Source of the DNA: Phragmitibacter flavus
GTDB lineage: Bacteria > Verrucomicrobiota > Verrucomicrobiia > Verrucomicrobiales > Verrucomicrobiaceae
NCBI RefSeq assembly: GCF_005780165.1
Contig: NZ_VAUV01000004.1
Span: 62,001 to 126,000, forward strand
Reading direction: 5' to 3'
Length of the DNA stretch: 64,000 nt
The position numbers and the translations under genes were made by a program. The notes below the pieces were generated by a model. It made no database searches. It saw only the letters and a list, made by a program, of their open reading frames with translations, and was not told where the DNA came from. This document shows, piece after piece, positions 14,792 through 23,246 of this stretch. The first letter of the stretch is position 1. Every line of letters starts with the position of its first letter.

Positions 14792-15328
14792 TCATGCCGT
14801 GGCACCGGATTTGGCGCGAAGTTCTTTTTCGAGAAATTCGATGACGTCCTTGAAGCGGCTGGCGTTTTCTTCGTTCGCCTGGGTGAGGGCTTCATGGGCG
14901 GCAAGGACGTGCTCGGCCTGTTCGGTTTTGTCGGGAGCGCCTCCTTCTTGCGGAATGGTGCTCAGGTCGGCACGGACAAGTTCGCGTTCTTCGCGATAGC
15001 GTTCGCCTTCGGTGTCGACTTCGAGAATGTGATCAAGGCCGAGGCTGGTCAGGAGTTGGTGGTTGCGGGCGTTGGCATTGATGATGCAGACTTCGCCTTC
15101 GCCTTTGCTTTGGAGATTGAGCGCGGCTCCGGTGAGGGTGCCAAGAAAGGTGCTGTCCATGATGGGACATCGTTCGAGATCAACGACAAAGTGGCGGCTG
15201 CCCTTCTCCATCATGGTTTGGAAACAGCGTTTTACCTGGACGCTGTTTTGGAACGAGCCTTTGCCTTCCACGCGGAGCCAGAGCAGGTTGCCAACTTGTC
15301 CTACGAGAATGGGTGCGGGTGGTGTCAT
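14792..15328 (-). CDS. STAS-domain anti-sigma factor antagonist
   Basis: This 178-residue protein has an N-terminal STAS domain (about residues 8-110). The regulatory phosphorylation site is the Ser in VDLERCPIMDSTFLGTL (Asp58-Ser59-Thr60), as in SpoIIAA and RsbV. A C-terminal extension of about 65 residues, rich in Glu, Ala and Arg, looks helical and is unusual for a simple antagonist, which is normally about 110 residues long. It heads the operon with the PP2C phosphatase, which should dephosphorylate Ser59. The output, sigma factor release or another process, cannot be deduced here. Start ATG 15328 gives MTPPAPILVG; the preceding 255 bases to the terminator at 15542 should hold its promoter. 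Confidence 0.85.
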   Translation of the reverse strand: MTPPAPILVGQVGNLLWLRVEGKGSFQNSVQVKRCFQTMMEKGSRHFVVDLERCPIMDSTFLGTLTGAALNLQSKGEGEVCIINANARNHQLLTSLGLDHILEVDTEGERYREERELVRADLSTIPQEGGAPDKTEQAEHVLAAHEALTQANEENASRFKDVIEFLEKELRAKSGATA

Positions 15329-15541
15329 GACAGGCTGAAGATCGCGGAAATGGGGCGGTGAATATTGAAATGAAATGAAGGAAAGTGTTCAAGCACAGGC
15401 GTGAATGAGGGAAATGGAGTGGAACGGCAGGCAGCCGGGAGATCCAAAAATTGATGAGGGGGACGCGCCCAGAGAGGCGTTGGATCGTGGAGTGGTTGAT
15501 AATTGATTACGAACGGGTGATGGGAAAAGGTTCACATACGC

Positions 15542-15570
15542 AAAAAGGCGCGTGCCGGAAAGCACGCGCC
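15542..15570 (-). terminator. Rho-independent terminator of the lipoprotein gene
   Basis: On the minus strand a perfect 9-base-pair stem, ggcgcgtgc with gcacgcgcc around a six-base loop, is followed by five T (15546-15542). It lies 13 bases after the lipoprotein stop codon. It is a textbook intrinsic terminator. Confidence 0.85.
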
Positions 15571-15583
15571 CGATGGGGCAAAA

Positions 15584-16075
15584 TTATTCCCAAAGGTAGG
15601 ATTTGTATTCAACCAGGACTTCGCTCCCGCGAACGATGCTGGCACGCCAGGAAGTGACAGGTCCGTTGATCACATAATCTTCGCCGATGAAGGAAAATTC
15701 GGTGGAGTTCTTGCGACGGGGCTGCACTTCCTGCTCGACGACTTTGGTGGTCATGCCGGTGTTTTTCTGGCGATACTCAAAACGAACGGTGACTGGCTGG
15801 CTGCGGTCGCGAATTTTCCAGAAGATGTTGTAATAATTGCCCTGGCGTGCCTGACGTTCGACCGGAGAAATGGCTCCGTGAAGGCGATAGTTACGCTCGA
15901 AGGGAATGGACGGATCAGCAACCGGTTTGGAAGCGTTGACATCAGCGAGGTGGAAGGGGTTCACCTTGTAAATGGTCGCGCCGCCACCGGTGGTTTTGGT
16001 GCTGCAAGAGACGGCCACAAGAGCGAGGCCAGCCGCAAGCGACAATCGGATACATTGAGAGATACCGGTGACGTT
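15584..16075 (-). CDS. Hypothetical lipoprotein
   Basis: This 163-residue protein has a signal peptide ending in a lipobox, LVAVSC, about residues 17-22, so it should be lipid-anchored, probably in the outer or inner membrane of the envelope. After Cys comes a short Thr/Gly linker and a domain of about 120 residues with many beta strands (TVRFEYRQKNTGMTTKVVEQ, TEFSFIGEDYVINGPVTSW). I do not recognise the family. ATG 16075 (MNVTGISQ) is chosen because it gives a normal lipoprotein signal; the frame is open 21 codons further upstream. A strong terminator follows, so it is a monocistronic gene or the last gene of its transcript. Confidence 0.7.
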   Translation of the reverse strand, partial: NVTGISQCIRLSLAAGLALVAVSCSTKTTGGGATIYKVNPFHLADVNASKPVADPSIPFERNYRLHGAISPVERQARQGNYYNIFWKIRDRSQPVTVRFEYRQKNTGMTTKVVEQEVQPRRKNSTEFSFIGEDYVINGPVTSWRASIVRGSEVLVEYKSYLWE

Positions 16076-16212
16076 CATAAACAGCGCAAGGTAGGGAGAA
16101 GGTGTTGGTGTGTCAACGTTGTGCGTCGGGAAATGCAAAACGTAAGACCTTGTCTATCTCACACACGCCTTGCGGTCTTGCAACGATGCCGTTGGGATTT
16201 TTTGAACGTTTT

Positions 16213-17346
16213 TCAAACCTCGCAGTAGAGACGTGTGACACGACGGCCAATTCCCGTGAAAATGTCCCATGCAATGGTGCCGGCTTTGTCGGCGAGCTCG
16301 ACCGGCGTGATCATTTCGTCACCCTGCTGACCCAGAAGAACCACCTCGTCCCCAACGTGGGCATTCTCCGGGAGATCAGTGACGTCGACCATGATCTGAT
16401 CCATGGTCACCCGGCCAAGCAGGGGACAGCGTTTGCCGTGAATGAGGACATGGGTGTCCTGATTGGAGGCTTGGCGCGGGTAGCCATCGGCATATCCACA
16501 GGCAAGCGTGGCGACCTGGCTGGGGCGTTGAAGAAGAACGCTGCGACCGTAGCTGACGCCATGTCCGGCGGGAAGCTGCCGCAGCAGGGTGATGCGGGTC
16601 TTCCATGTCAGGGTGGAGCGAAGGAGGGACTGCGATGGCGGAAGGGGCGAAACCCCGTAGAGAAGCAGACCAGGCCGGGTGAGGTTGCAAAAAGATTGTG
16701 GCTCTCTAAAACCGAGGATGCCGGCGCTGTTGCAAAGATGGGTCCAGTGCGGGCGCATGCCATGGGTTTGCGTAAGCTGCACCATCTCGCGAAAGCGGGT
16801 GATCTGCCGATGGGTGAATTCGTTGTCTTCATCCGCCACAGGCAGGTGCGAAGCAAAACCTTCCCAAGTGAGATGAGGCAGGTGGATGAGCTCGCGAATG
16901 GTGCCTTCCTGCCATTCGGTCTCCGGAAAACCCAGGCGGCCCATGCCGGTATCGACCACGGCGTGCACCTGAGCATGGATACCGATTTTCCCGGCTAGTT
17001 GATTAAGGGCATGAGCCTGGTCGAGGCTGTTGACGGTGAGATGGAATCGACCCTGCAAGGCGGATTCGTATTCCTCTTCAAGGCAGGCTCCGAGGAGGCA
17101 AATGGAGGTGTCGATCCCAGCGTCCCGCAATTCGATGGCCTCGCGAAGGTTGGCGACGCCGAACATGGCGACCTGGGGAACCAGCGCCTGGGCGACCCGC
17201 GCCACCCCGTGCCCGTAGGCGCCGGCTTTGACGATCGCCATGATCTCGGTGCCGCTTTCGCGACGCGCTACGTCGGCATTATGACGCAGGGCGTCGAGGT
17301 CCACTTCGACCCAGCTGCGCAAAACTTCGTTCTCAGTCGCGCTCAT
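16213..17346 (-). CDS. alr: Alanine racemase
   Basis: This 377-residue PLP enzyme interconverts L- and D-alanine and supplies D-Ala for peptidoglycan. The PLP lysine is Lys40 in IVKAGAYGHG; most homologues read KANAYGHG, so Asn is replaced by Gly here. The second catalytic residue is Tyr285 in CGYADGYPR. The signature GRVTMDQIMVDVTD and the C-terminal FTGIGRRVTRLY are present. Start ATG 17346 overlaps the stop of the DUF1802 gene by four bases (ATGA), so the two are translationally coupled; the frame is open upstream only as a shadow of that gene. Length is normal for the family. It fits with the PBP and Ddl genes later in the window. Confidence 0.92.
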   Translation of the reverse strand: MSATENEVLRSWVEVDLDALRHNADVARRESGTEIMAIVKAGAYGHGVARVAQALVPQVAMFGVANLREAIELRDAGIDTSICLLGACLEEEYESALQGRFHLTVNSLDQAHALNQLAGKIGIHAQVHAVVDTGMGRLGFPETEWQEGTIRELIHLPHLTWEGFASHLPVADEDNEFTHRQITRFREMVQLTQTHGMRPHWTHLCNSAGILGFREPQSFCNLTRPGLLLYGVSPLPPSQSLLRSTLTWKTRITLLRQLPAGHGVSYGRSVLLQRPSQVATLACGYADGYPRQASNQDTHVLIHGKRCPLLGRVTMDQIMVDVTDLPENAHVGDEVVLLGQQGDEMITPVELADKAGTIAWDIFTGIGRRVTRLYCEV

Positions 17347-17948
17347 GAGGAGGCAATGCTGGTGGCTTCGCCGAGAAGGGTGCGGATGCTGGCGGCCTGC
17401 TGCTGCCAGGTGGAATCGTCGAGGACATCGGCGAGCTGGGATTCGAGTGCGATGCCTTCTTCGGGGAGGTTGACCCATGAGCGGCAGCCGCCGTAACCAC
17501 GTTGATAGGGGAAGCTCCACGTTTGCGGAAGGGTGGAAACTCGCACCAGCGCAATGTGCAGGCAGCTCTCTTCGTTCCAGGCGAAACGCTCGCGCACGAC
17601 CTCCTCCGTCCACACATGAAACGGGGCAAGGGCGGAGACTCGGTTCCAATCGGTGACACGCCATACCGCATGCATTTTGGCGAAATGGCGGATCTCGACC
17701 GATTCACGCATTTCATCCTGTGGAACCGTGACTTCGGCGGCGTTTGGCGGCAGCCAGTTCAGCTGGGCCTCCTGGGCATGAAACCCGGTGGGAAACAGCC
17801 AGAAGTTTTCATGGGAAAACTGAAAACCCTTTTTGCCCTCGTGAATGCCACCTTTGCGGAGGATGAGGGTTTGCACACCCTGACCAAGGGCCTCACAAAC
17901 AAAGGACCATTCTTTAAAACCAACGGCGGCAGCGACAGCGGATGACAT
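17343..17948 (-). CDS. DUF1802 family protein
   Basis: This 201-residue protein matches the DUF1802 pattern: WSFVCEALGQGVQTLILRKG near the N-terminus, then FLFPTGFH-like FWLFPTGFHAQ, an LNWLPP strand, and a C-terminal region beginning YQRGYGGCRSWVNLP. The family is widespread in cyanobacteria and verrucomicrobia and has no assigned function. There is no signal peptide or membrane segment. Its stop codon overlaps the alr start by four bases, so it is the first gene of a two-gene operon. A role in cell-wall metabolism could be guessed from that coupling only. Confidence 0.75.
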   Translation of the reverse strand: MSSAVAAAVGFKEWSFVCEALGQGVQTLILRKGGIHEGKKGFQFSHENFWLFPTGFHAQEAQLNWLPPNAAEVTVPQDEMRESVEIRHFAKMHAVWRVTDWNRVSALAPFHVWTEEVVRERFAWNEESCLHIALVRVSTLPQTWSFPYQRGYGGCRSWVNLPEEGIALESQLADVLDDSTWQQQAASIRTLLGEATSIASS

Positions 17949-18058
17949 GGGAAAGGAGTGAACGGCTCGGACGGGGAATCGTCAAGGAGTGCTTGTGCCA
18001 GACTCCGGGCAGGTGGTGAGATTTGTGGATTGCACAGAAAGGTTGCTCAAAACGGGGT

Positions 18059-18358
18059 TCAGCCCGCGCTGATTAATGTGTAGATCCAAACCACGAGGAG
18101 GACGATGCCGGTGATCCACCAGAGAGGGCGCAGGCCACTGGGTCGCGGACTGGCTCCACCAAATTCTTCCTTGATGAATTCATCGTAGTCGAATTCCTCA
18201 TCGGGAAGATTCAGACCGTCATTTTGATACGCGTCCTTTTTCCAGCCGGTGTTGTGGTCGGAACCACACTCAGGACAGGCCAGGGCTTTGGGCGGAACGT
18301 CCTCGCCACACACCGGACAAACCTTGGGATTGCGGGGTTTGCTGTTGAGGTAGGCCAT
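18059..18358 (-). CDS. Zinc-ribbon membrane protein
   Basis: This 99-residue protein starts with a zinc ribbon: CPVCG (Cys14, Cys17) and CPECG (Cys28, Cys31). It continues with an acidic linker (PDEEFDYDEFIKEEFGG) and ends with one membrane helix of about 20 residues (LWWITGIVLLVVWIYTLISAG). It is therefore a tail-anchored cytoplasmic zinc-binding protein. I do not recognise a specific family beyond zinc-ribbon, and its function is unknown. It stands alone, between the DUF1802-alr pair and a divergent membrane protein gene. Confidence 0.7.
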   Translation of the reverse strand: MAYLNSKPRNPKVCPVCGEDVPPKALACPECGSDHNTGWKKDAYQNDGLNLPDEEFDYDEFIKEEFGGASPRPSGLRPLWWITGIVLLVVWIYTLISAG

Positions 18359-18459
18359 GATGGTATGATGAAAACAGAAAATGGGGGCGTCAACTCAACT
18401 GGTTGAATCTTCTTGTCTGGAGGAGGGGCTTTCTCATAGGATGTCGGAAATTTCGACCT

Positions 18460-19470
18460 ATGAGCCAGCCGCCGCCGATTCCATCCGATGTTCCTGTTGC
18501 TTCCAATCCGACGGGAAAGGTGATTCCGGGCACGGAGGGGATGTCGGTGGCAGAGGTGGAGCAGGAGGTGGCGGAGGGGGGGCGTTTTGTTCTTTTCAGT
18601 TATTGCGTGTCGATCCTGATTCTCACTTTTCGGCGCAGTTCATCGGTGCGTTTTTTGCGACGGGGTGTGGACGGCACAGGGGCGGCAGTGGGGTATAGTC
18701 TGTTGTCGTCGGTGGTGGGGTGGTGGGGTTTTCCTTGGGGGCCGATTTATACGATTGGCGCACTGATCTCCAACTTTCGTGGGGGAAAAGACGTGACCGT
18801 GCAAGTTTTGGAAGCATTGACAGGGCCGGGTCGTGCGGCGGAGGTGATGGCGACGAGACGGAAACCGGCCGCTGCGGGAACGGGGATGATGGTGTTCCGG
18901 TCTTTGATGGTGGCGGCACCGTTCGCGTTGGTGACTCCGATTGTTTTGGGGATGCTGAATGCAGAGAAACAGGATGCCTCGCGCAAAAGCGAGCCTGGGT
19001 ATGCGGCGTATGATGAGGCAAACAAGAGCATTTCTGCCGATGTAAACAGCGGCAATACTTCCGAGGCGCGAAGGCTGGGAGATCAGATCAGCAGCAGCAT
19101 GCAGAGGATGCTTGAATTCGCCGCGCAAGGTGAGAAGGGAAAGTCGTTGAACACGCGGTGTCCGGTGCGGTGTGATATGAATGGGGAGACCTGTATCGTG
19201 TTGATGAAGGTGCCGGATTTGCGCAAGTATGACAAGGAATCCAAGGACGCGTTGGCGGACGCCTTGTGGAAAATTTCGCAGAGTTGTCTTGAGGAGTCGG
19301 GAGTTGGAAAATCTGGGTTGAAGCTGGTGACAGGGCTGCGCGGAGTGGCGCTCTATGAGGCGGTGATGATGGGCGAGTATGGTGCCACGGGTGGCTCGGA
19401 GCCTCGTCAAAAGCTTGAACATGGTGAGGGGGTTGATCAATTGATCCAAGCGTTTCAAAAGGAGTCCTGA
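18460..19470 (+). CDS. Hypothetical membrane protein
   Basis: I do not recognise this 336-residue protein. From ATG 18460 it begins MSQPPPIPSDVP, a Pro-rich segment common before membrane domains. Hydrophobic stretches are FVLFSYCVSILILTF (about residues 42-58), a Trp/Gly-rich pair GYSLLSSVVGWWGFPWGPIY...IGALI (about 78-105), and FALVTPIVLGML (about 155-175). The second half is soluble, with spaced acidic and basic residues (VPDLRKYDKESKDALADAL). An upstream in-frame ATG at 18403 would add 19 residues of poor character. It may be the last gene in the window with clearly G-rich + strand composition. Confidence 0.6.
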   Translation: MSQPPPIPSDVPVASNPTGKVIPGTEGMSVAEVEQEVAEGGRFVLFSYCVSILILTFRRSSSVRFLRRGVDGTGAAVGYSLLSSVVGWWGFPWGPIYTIGALISNFRGGKDVTVQVLEALTGPGRAAEVMATRRKPAAAGTGMMVFRSLMVAAPFALVTPIVLGMLNAEKQDASRKSEPGYAAYDEANKSISADVNSGNTSEARRLGDQISSSMQRMLEFAAQGEKGKSLNTRCPVRCDMNGETCIVLMKVPDLRKYDKESKDALADALWKISQSCLEESGVGKSGLKLVTGLRGVALYEAVMMGEYGATGGSEPRQKLEHGEGVDQLIQAFQKES

Positions 19471-19553
19471 GGGGGAGAGGTTATTTGGTGGGCGGGGTGG
19501 TTTGTGGAAAGAGTGGGCGGAAGCGATTCGTTGCGATGGAACGATTTTGATTT

Positions 19554-21473
19554 ATGCGCCAGACCCGCCGTTCCCACCTTCGCAGCCTCGCTCTGACTAC
19601 CGGCAGCCTGATGGCCGCTCCAACCTTTGCCGCCACTTCTCCAATGCCGTTTGGAGAAGAATTCCCTGCCTTGGATTCACTGGCCGTGGGCGATTGGTGG
19701 ACCAAAAAACCGAAGGGCAAATCCGCTCCACCATTGATGACCGTGCCCCGCGACAAGGTGGTGGCATTCGCCCTCTACACCCAGGATTCCGGGGTGTTGA
19801 AACTGACCGCCCAACTGTATCCGCTGAAGCCCGGCGAAGCCAGGGAGGCACGACTGGAATTTGAACGGGATGGTCAATGGACGGAAGCGGCCCGGGTGGA
19901 GGTGGTTTTTCCAGGATGGAGCGCCCATTTTCGGGTGGGAGGCTGGGATGCCTCGGTGAACGTGCCTTATCGGGTTCGGCACGGCGAGGCGGCCATGTTT
20001 ACCGGGGTGATCCGTCGCGATCCGGTGGACAAGGACGAGATCGTCATCGCCAACATGTCCTGCAACTCAAGTCGCACCACCGGTTTCCGACCAGAGATCA
20101 TCGACAACCTTCTGGCCCAGGACCCCGACCTGCTGTTTTTCGCCGGTGACCAGACCTACCGCCACACCGAGCACACTGCGGGATGGATCGAGTTCGGCCT
20201 GCAGTTTCGCGATGTGATGCGCGATCGTCCGACCATTTCCATTCCAGATGACCACGATGTCGGACATCCCAATTTGTGGGGTGAAAACGGCAAATTATCG
20301 ACCCGTAAGGACAACGCGGACGGCGGCTATTTTTATCCGGTGGAGTATGTCAACATGGTGCAGCGTCAGCAATCCTGGCATCTGCCCGATGCTGTTGATC
20401 CCGCCCCCATTCAACGTGGCATCACCGTGTATTTCACGCGGATGCGATTGGGCGGAGTCGACTTCGCGATTCTCGAGGATCGGAAATTCAAATCCGCACC
20501 CTTTGGCAACATTCCAGCGATGGGACCGCGTCCCGATCACATCAATGACCCGAGTTATGACCCGGCCTCGATTGACCTGCCAGGCTTGCAATTGTTGGGG
20601 GATCGACAACTCAAGTTCTTAAGCGCCTGGGGCGAGGATTGGCAGGGCGCGGAGATGAAAGTCGTGTTGTCGCAAACCGCCTTTTGCGGTGCCGTTCACA
20701 TGCATGGCAAACGGAACGACCGCCTTCTGGCAGATCTTGACTGCAACGGCTGGCCGCAAACGGGACGCAACCGGGCATTGGAAGCTTTGCGTCGTTGTCA
20801 GGCGGTGCATTTGTGTGGCGATCAGCATCTGGCCGTGGTGGTGAAGCACGGCATTGATGAGTGGGGCGATGCGCCTTATTCATTCACGAGTCCGGCCTTG
20901 GTGAACACGATTTACGGACGCTGGTGGCACCCATTGGACGAGAAGCCGGGCCCCAATCCCGTGCCGGACAGTCCCCTGCCCTGGACAGGCGATTTCAAGG
21001 ACGGACTGGGCAACAAGATCTCCATGATGGCCTATGCAAACCCGCCCGACATTGAGGATGAACAGCAGCGCGCCGACGGCTACGGACTGGCACGGTTCGA
21101 TAAGAAATCGCGTCGGGTCACCTTTGAATGCTGGCCGCGATTTGCCGATTCGAAAGATGGAGCAAATGCCCAGTTTCCGGGATGGCCAATTCAGGTGGAA
21201 ATGGCGGCGAATGATGGACGCAAACCCGTCGCATGGTTGCCCGAACTGTTGTTCAAGGAGGCCAAAGATTTGGTGGTGCAGGTGCTCAAAGCCGACGGCA
21301 GCGAGATCATTTCCACCTTGCGGATTCAAGGGAACCGGTATCAAGCTCCCGTTTTCGCCGATGGCGAATACACCGTCAAAGCCGGCCAGGATCGACCCGA
21401 GAAAAGTGTGCTGGATAAGGTGAAAGCCACGCCAACAAAAGAAGCGGCCGGCACCAAGGAAATCACGCTTTGA
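19554..21473 (+). CDS. PhoD-like metallophosphatase, Tat-exported
   Basis: This 639-residue protein resembles the alkaline phosphatase PhoD/phytase-like family of phosphodiesterases. The N-terminus has a twin-arginine signal (RRSHLRSLALTTG, residues 5-17), so it is exported folded. Metal-binding motifs appear in order: FFAGDQTYRH (about 195-205), IPDDHDVGHPN (about 230-240) and HLCGDQHLAV (about 420). It may release phosphate from phospholipids or teichoic-acid-like diesters; the actual substrate is unknown. A C-terminal beta domain follows the catalytic part. No phosphate-regulation box was identified. It is a single gene, convergent with the next one. Confidence 0.82.
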   Translation: MRQTRRSHLRSLALTTGSLMAAPTFAATSPMPFGEEFPALDSLAVGDWWTKKPKGKSAPPLMTVPRDKVVAFALYTQDSGVLKLTAQLYPLKPGEAREARLEFERDGQWTEAARVEVVFPGWSAHFRVGGWDASVNVPYRVRHGEAAMFTGVIRRDPVDKDEIVIANMSCNSSRTTGFRPEIIDNLLAQDPDLLFFAGDQTYRHTEHTAGWIEFGLQFRDVMRDRPTISIPDDHDVGHPNLWGENGKLSTRKDNADGGYFYPVEYVNMVQRQQSWHLPDAVDPAPIQRGITVYFTRMRLGGVDFAILEDRKFKSAPFGNIPAMGPRPDHINDPSYDPASIDLPGLQLLGDRQLKFLSAWGEDWQGAEMKVVLSQTAFCGAVHMHGKRNDRLLADLDCNGWPQTGRNRALEALRRCQAVHLCGDQHLAVVVKHGIDEWGDAPYSFTSPALVNTIYGRWWHPLDEKPGPNPVPDSPLPWTGDFKDGLGNKISMMAYANPPDIEDEQQRADGYGLARFDKKSRRVTFECWPRFADSKDGANAQFPGWPIQVEMAANDGRKPVAWLPELLFKEAKDLVVQVLKADGSEIISTLRIQGNRYQAPVFADGEYTVKAGQDRPEKSVLDKVKATPTKEAAGTKEITL

Positions 21474-21487
21474 TTCAAGGCCTCACA

Positions 21488-22201
21488 TCAGTCAGCGGAA
21501 GTCGCTTCATCGGCTTCCGATTCCGCTGCGGCGAGGGCTAAAGCTTCGCTTTCGCTGAGAACCACGATTTCATGCACATGCAGGAAACTGCCAAAAAACC
21601 CGCCTTCGCCCCACACTTCAATCTTCCAAAGAATGACCTGCTCCGGTGTCGTCTTGGATGACGGACCGTCGGAGGGGATGGTGAATTCACGCACTTCATG
21701 CCAGGTGTCGCCGCTCAGAACCCGCAAATGAAGAGCCTCCACCAAGGTTTCCGTCGAGACGATTTTCTCCGCCACTTGTTTGTATTTGTCGGTATTGCTC
21801 CCTCCGGTGGGTTTCCTCCAGGTCACATCCCGTTGCACACAAACGAGGTTGGCGCGCAGTGATCGAAGATGCGCCGGACCCGGCTGCACCAGCGCCACTT
21901 TGCATGAATGACCTTTCAAAAACGGCCTGGCCGAAACCTCGACCTGCGTGTGCGGCGTGCGGGACATCATCATCTGCTGGAACCACGACCAGATAATCAG
22001 CAACCCGACCAGCCCAAACACCCCGGCAAACACCTTGATGATCCATGCATCGTCTTCTTCTGGGTGCCGCCCGAGCATATAAAACCCCAGCCAGCAAATC
22101 CCAACAAAAAGCGCCCCCAATGCAAAGGTGCATCCCAAGTTCGGTGCCGACGAGGGAAGCCGATGCTCCAGCACGGAGGGTGGGGAAAGTTTTTGGCTCA
22201 T
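21488..22201 (-). CDS. Hypothetical two-helix membrane protein
   Basis: This 237-residue protein has two N-terminal membrane helices (about residues 24-43, FALGALFVGICWLGFYML, and 54-72, VFAGVFGLVGLLIIWSWF). A cytoplasmic or periplasmic beta-rich domain follows, with features such as KVALVQPGPAHLRSLRANLVC. The layout resembles DUF3592-type proteins, but I cannot confirm the family. The C-terminal tail is acidic and Ala/Ser-rich. The start ATG 22201 gives MSQKLSPPSV. No operon partner: the next minus-strand gene lies about 135 bases upstream. Confidence 0.6.
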   Translation of the reverse strand: MSQKLSPPSVLEHRLPSSAPNLGCTFALGALFVGICWLGFYMLGRHPEEDDAWIIKVFAGVFGLVGLLIIWSWFQQMMMSRTPHTQVEVSARPFLKGHSCKVALVQPGPAHLRSLRANLVCVQRDVTWRKPTGGSNTDKYKQVAEKIVSTETLVEALHLRVLSGDTWHEVREFTIPSDGPSSKTTPEQVILWKIEVWGEGGFFGSFLHVHEIVVLSESEALALAAAESEADEATSAD

Positions 22202-22337
22202 GCGCGCTGATTGTCTCGATGATTGGAGAGGTCTCCCATGATCACCAAGGCACCACTTTACGCAAATTATTTTGTCGATGGAGCAAAAAACTCCATGCTC
22301 GCATCAAGGCGGTTAATGGTCGGCAGCCCGAACCAGA

Positions 22338-22682
22338 TCAACTGGAATGATGATAGGTCGCCTGATCGTTTTGCTGCTGTTGCTGATAGGTCTGCGCCGC
22401 AGCCGCAGGGAGGTTGCCGACACTGCCACTCACCGATGCAATGGAAGTGACACCCGTCCCATAACCTGACATTGGATTGAACCAGCGCTCCTCTCCGGTC
22501 ATTGCATCCAGGCCATACATGTAACCGTCCACCGCCACAATCAGCAGATCGCGGTCGAGGTGCAAGGTGACATATGAGGAACCCTTGGCCGCGCGCCACT
22601 CCCAGACAATGGTTCCGCTATGACGATCCAGCGCAGCGACGTTTTTGTTAAATCCGACGAAGACGAGTTGGGCGAGACTCAT
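22338..22682 (-). CDS. Small PQQ-type beta-propeller blade protein
   Basis: This 114-residue protein contains two repeats of the PQQ enzyme type: VAALDRHSGTIVWEWRA and YGLDAMTGEERWFNP, each with the A-L-D-x-x-T/S-G-x-x-x-W core. A full propeller has six to eight such blades, so this is a fragment-sized member that could oligomerise or act as a scaffold. The C-terminus is a Gln-rich tail (AAAAQTYQQQQQNDQ). No signal peptide is visible. It is close to, but divergent from, the CYTH gene. It may be a relic of a larger PQQ-repeat gene, but the frame is intact and ends cleanly. Confidence 0.65.
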   Translation of the reverse strand: MSLAQLVFVGFNKNVAALDRHSGTIVWEWRAAKGSSYVTLHLDRDLLIVAVDGYMYGLDAMTGEERWFNPMSGYGTGVTSIASVSGSVGNLPAAAAQTYQQQQQNDQATYHHSS

Positions 22683-22784
22683 GATGGCGGAGTTTGACAG
22701 GGAAGTAGATGAAGAGCAACGGCGGATTTCCGGGAAGACGGAGGGTTGCTTTTTGACCCGACACTGATTTGCTGCCCAACATCA

Positions 22785-23246
22785 ATGCCTGTCGAAATCG
22801 AACGTAAATTCCTGGTGGCCTCTGACGCATGGCGTGAGGGAGCCTCGGGAACCATGATGAAGCAGGGTTATCTGGCGCGCGACCCTGATCGCACCGTGAG
22901 AATCCGCATCGCAGGCGAAAACGCCTTCGTCACCATCAAGGGACGCCGAAGCGGACTGGCAAGGGATGAGTTTGAATATGCCATTCCACTGTCGGACGCG
23001 GAGGAGCTTCTCCGATTGTGTCTGCCACCGTTGATCGAGAAAACGCGCTTCATCGTTCTGCATGCCGGCAACCGTTGGGAGGTGGATGAATTTTATGGCG
23101 ACAACGCAGGATTGATTGTCGCGGAACTTGAGCTGCCGTCAGAGGACGCCGCATTTGAAAAACCGTCATGGCTGGGCGCAGAAGTCTCGGATGATCCGCG
23201 TTATTTCAATTCACGACTGGCGCAACATCAATTCAAGGATTGGTAA
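22785..23246 (+). CDS. CYTH domain protein (triphosphate tunnel metalloenzyme)
   Basis: This 153-residue protein is a single CYTH domain. The diagnostic E-x-E-x-K is at residues 4-8 (Glu4, Glu6, Lys8), and basic residues of the tunnel strands are visible in RTVRIRIAGENAFVTIKG and in EKTRFIVLHAG, with acidic ones in WEVDEFYG and VAELEL. Bacterial members of this size usually hydrolyse inorganic tripolyphosphate; others bind nucleotides. ATG 22785 is required for the motif to be at the N-terminus. Its 3' end overlaps the convergent glycosyltransferase gene by 14 bases. Confidence 0.88.
   Translation: MPVEIERKFLVASDAWREGASGTMMKQGYLARDPDRTVRIRIAGENAFVTIKGRRSGLARDEFEYAIPLSDAEELLRLCLPPLIEKTRFIVLHAGNRWEVDEFYGDNAGLIVAELELPSEDAAFEKPSWLGAEVSDDPRYFNSRLAQHQFKDW

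Noticed and set aside
15668-15690. A dif-like half site (acataat) near the skew change
   Set aside because: It lies inside the lipoprotein gene as ordinary codons and lacks a second XerC/XerD arm.
17347-17664. N-terminal extension of the alanine racemase frame
   Set aside because: It overlaps the DUF1802 gene in another frame; alanine racemases start close to the PLP lysine, as ATG 17346 does.
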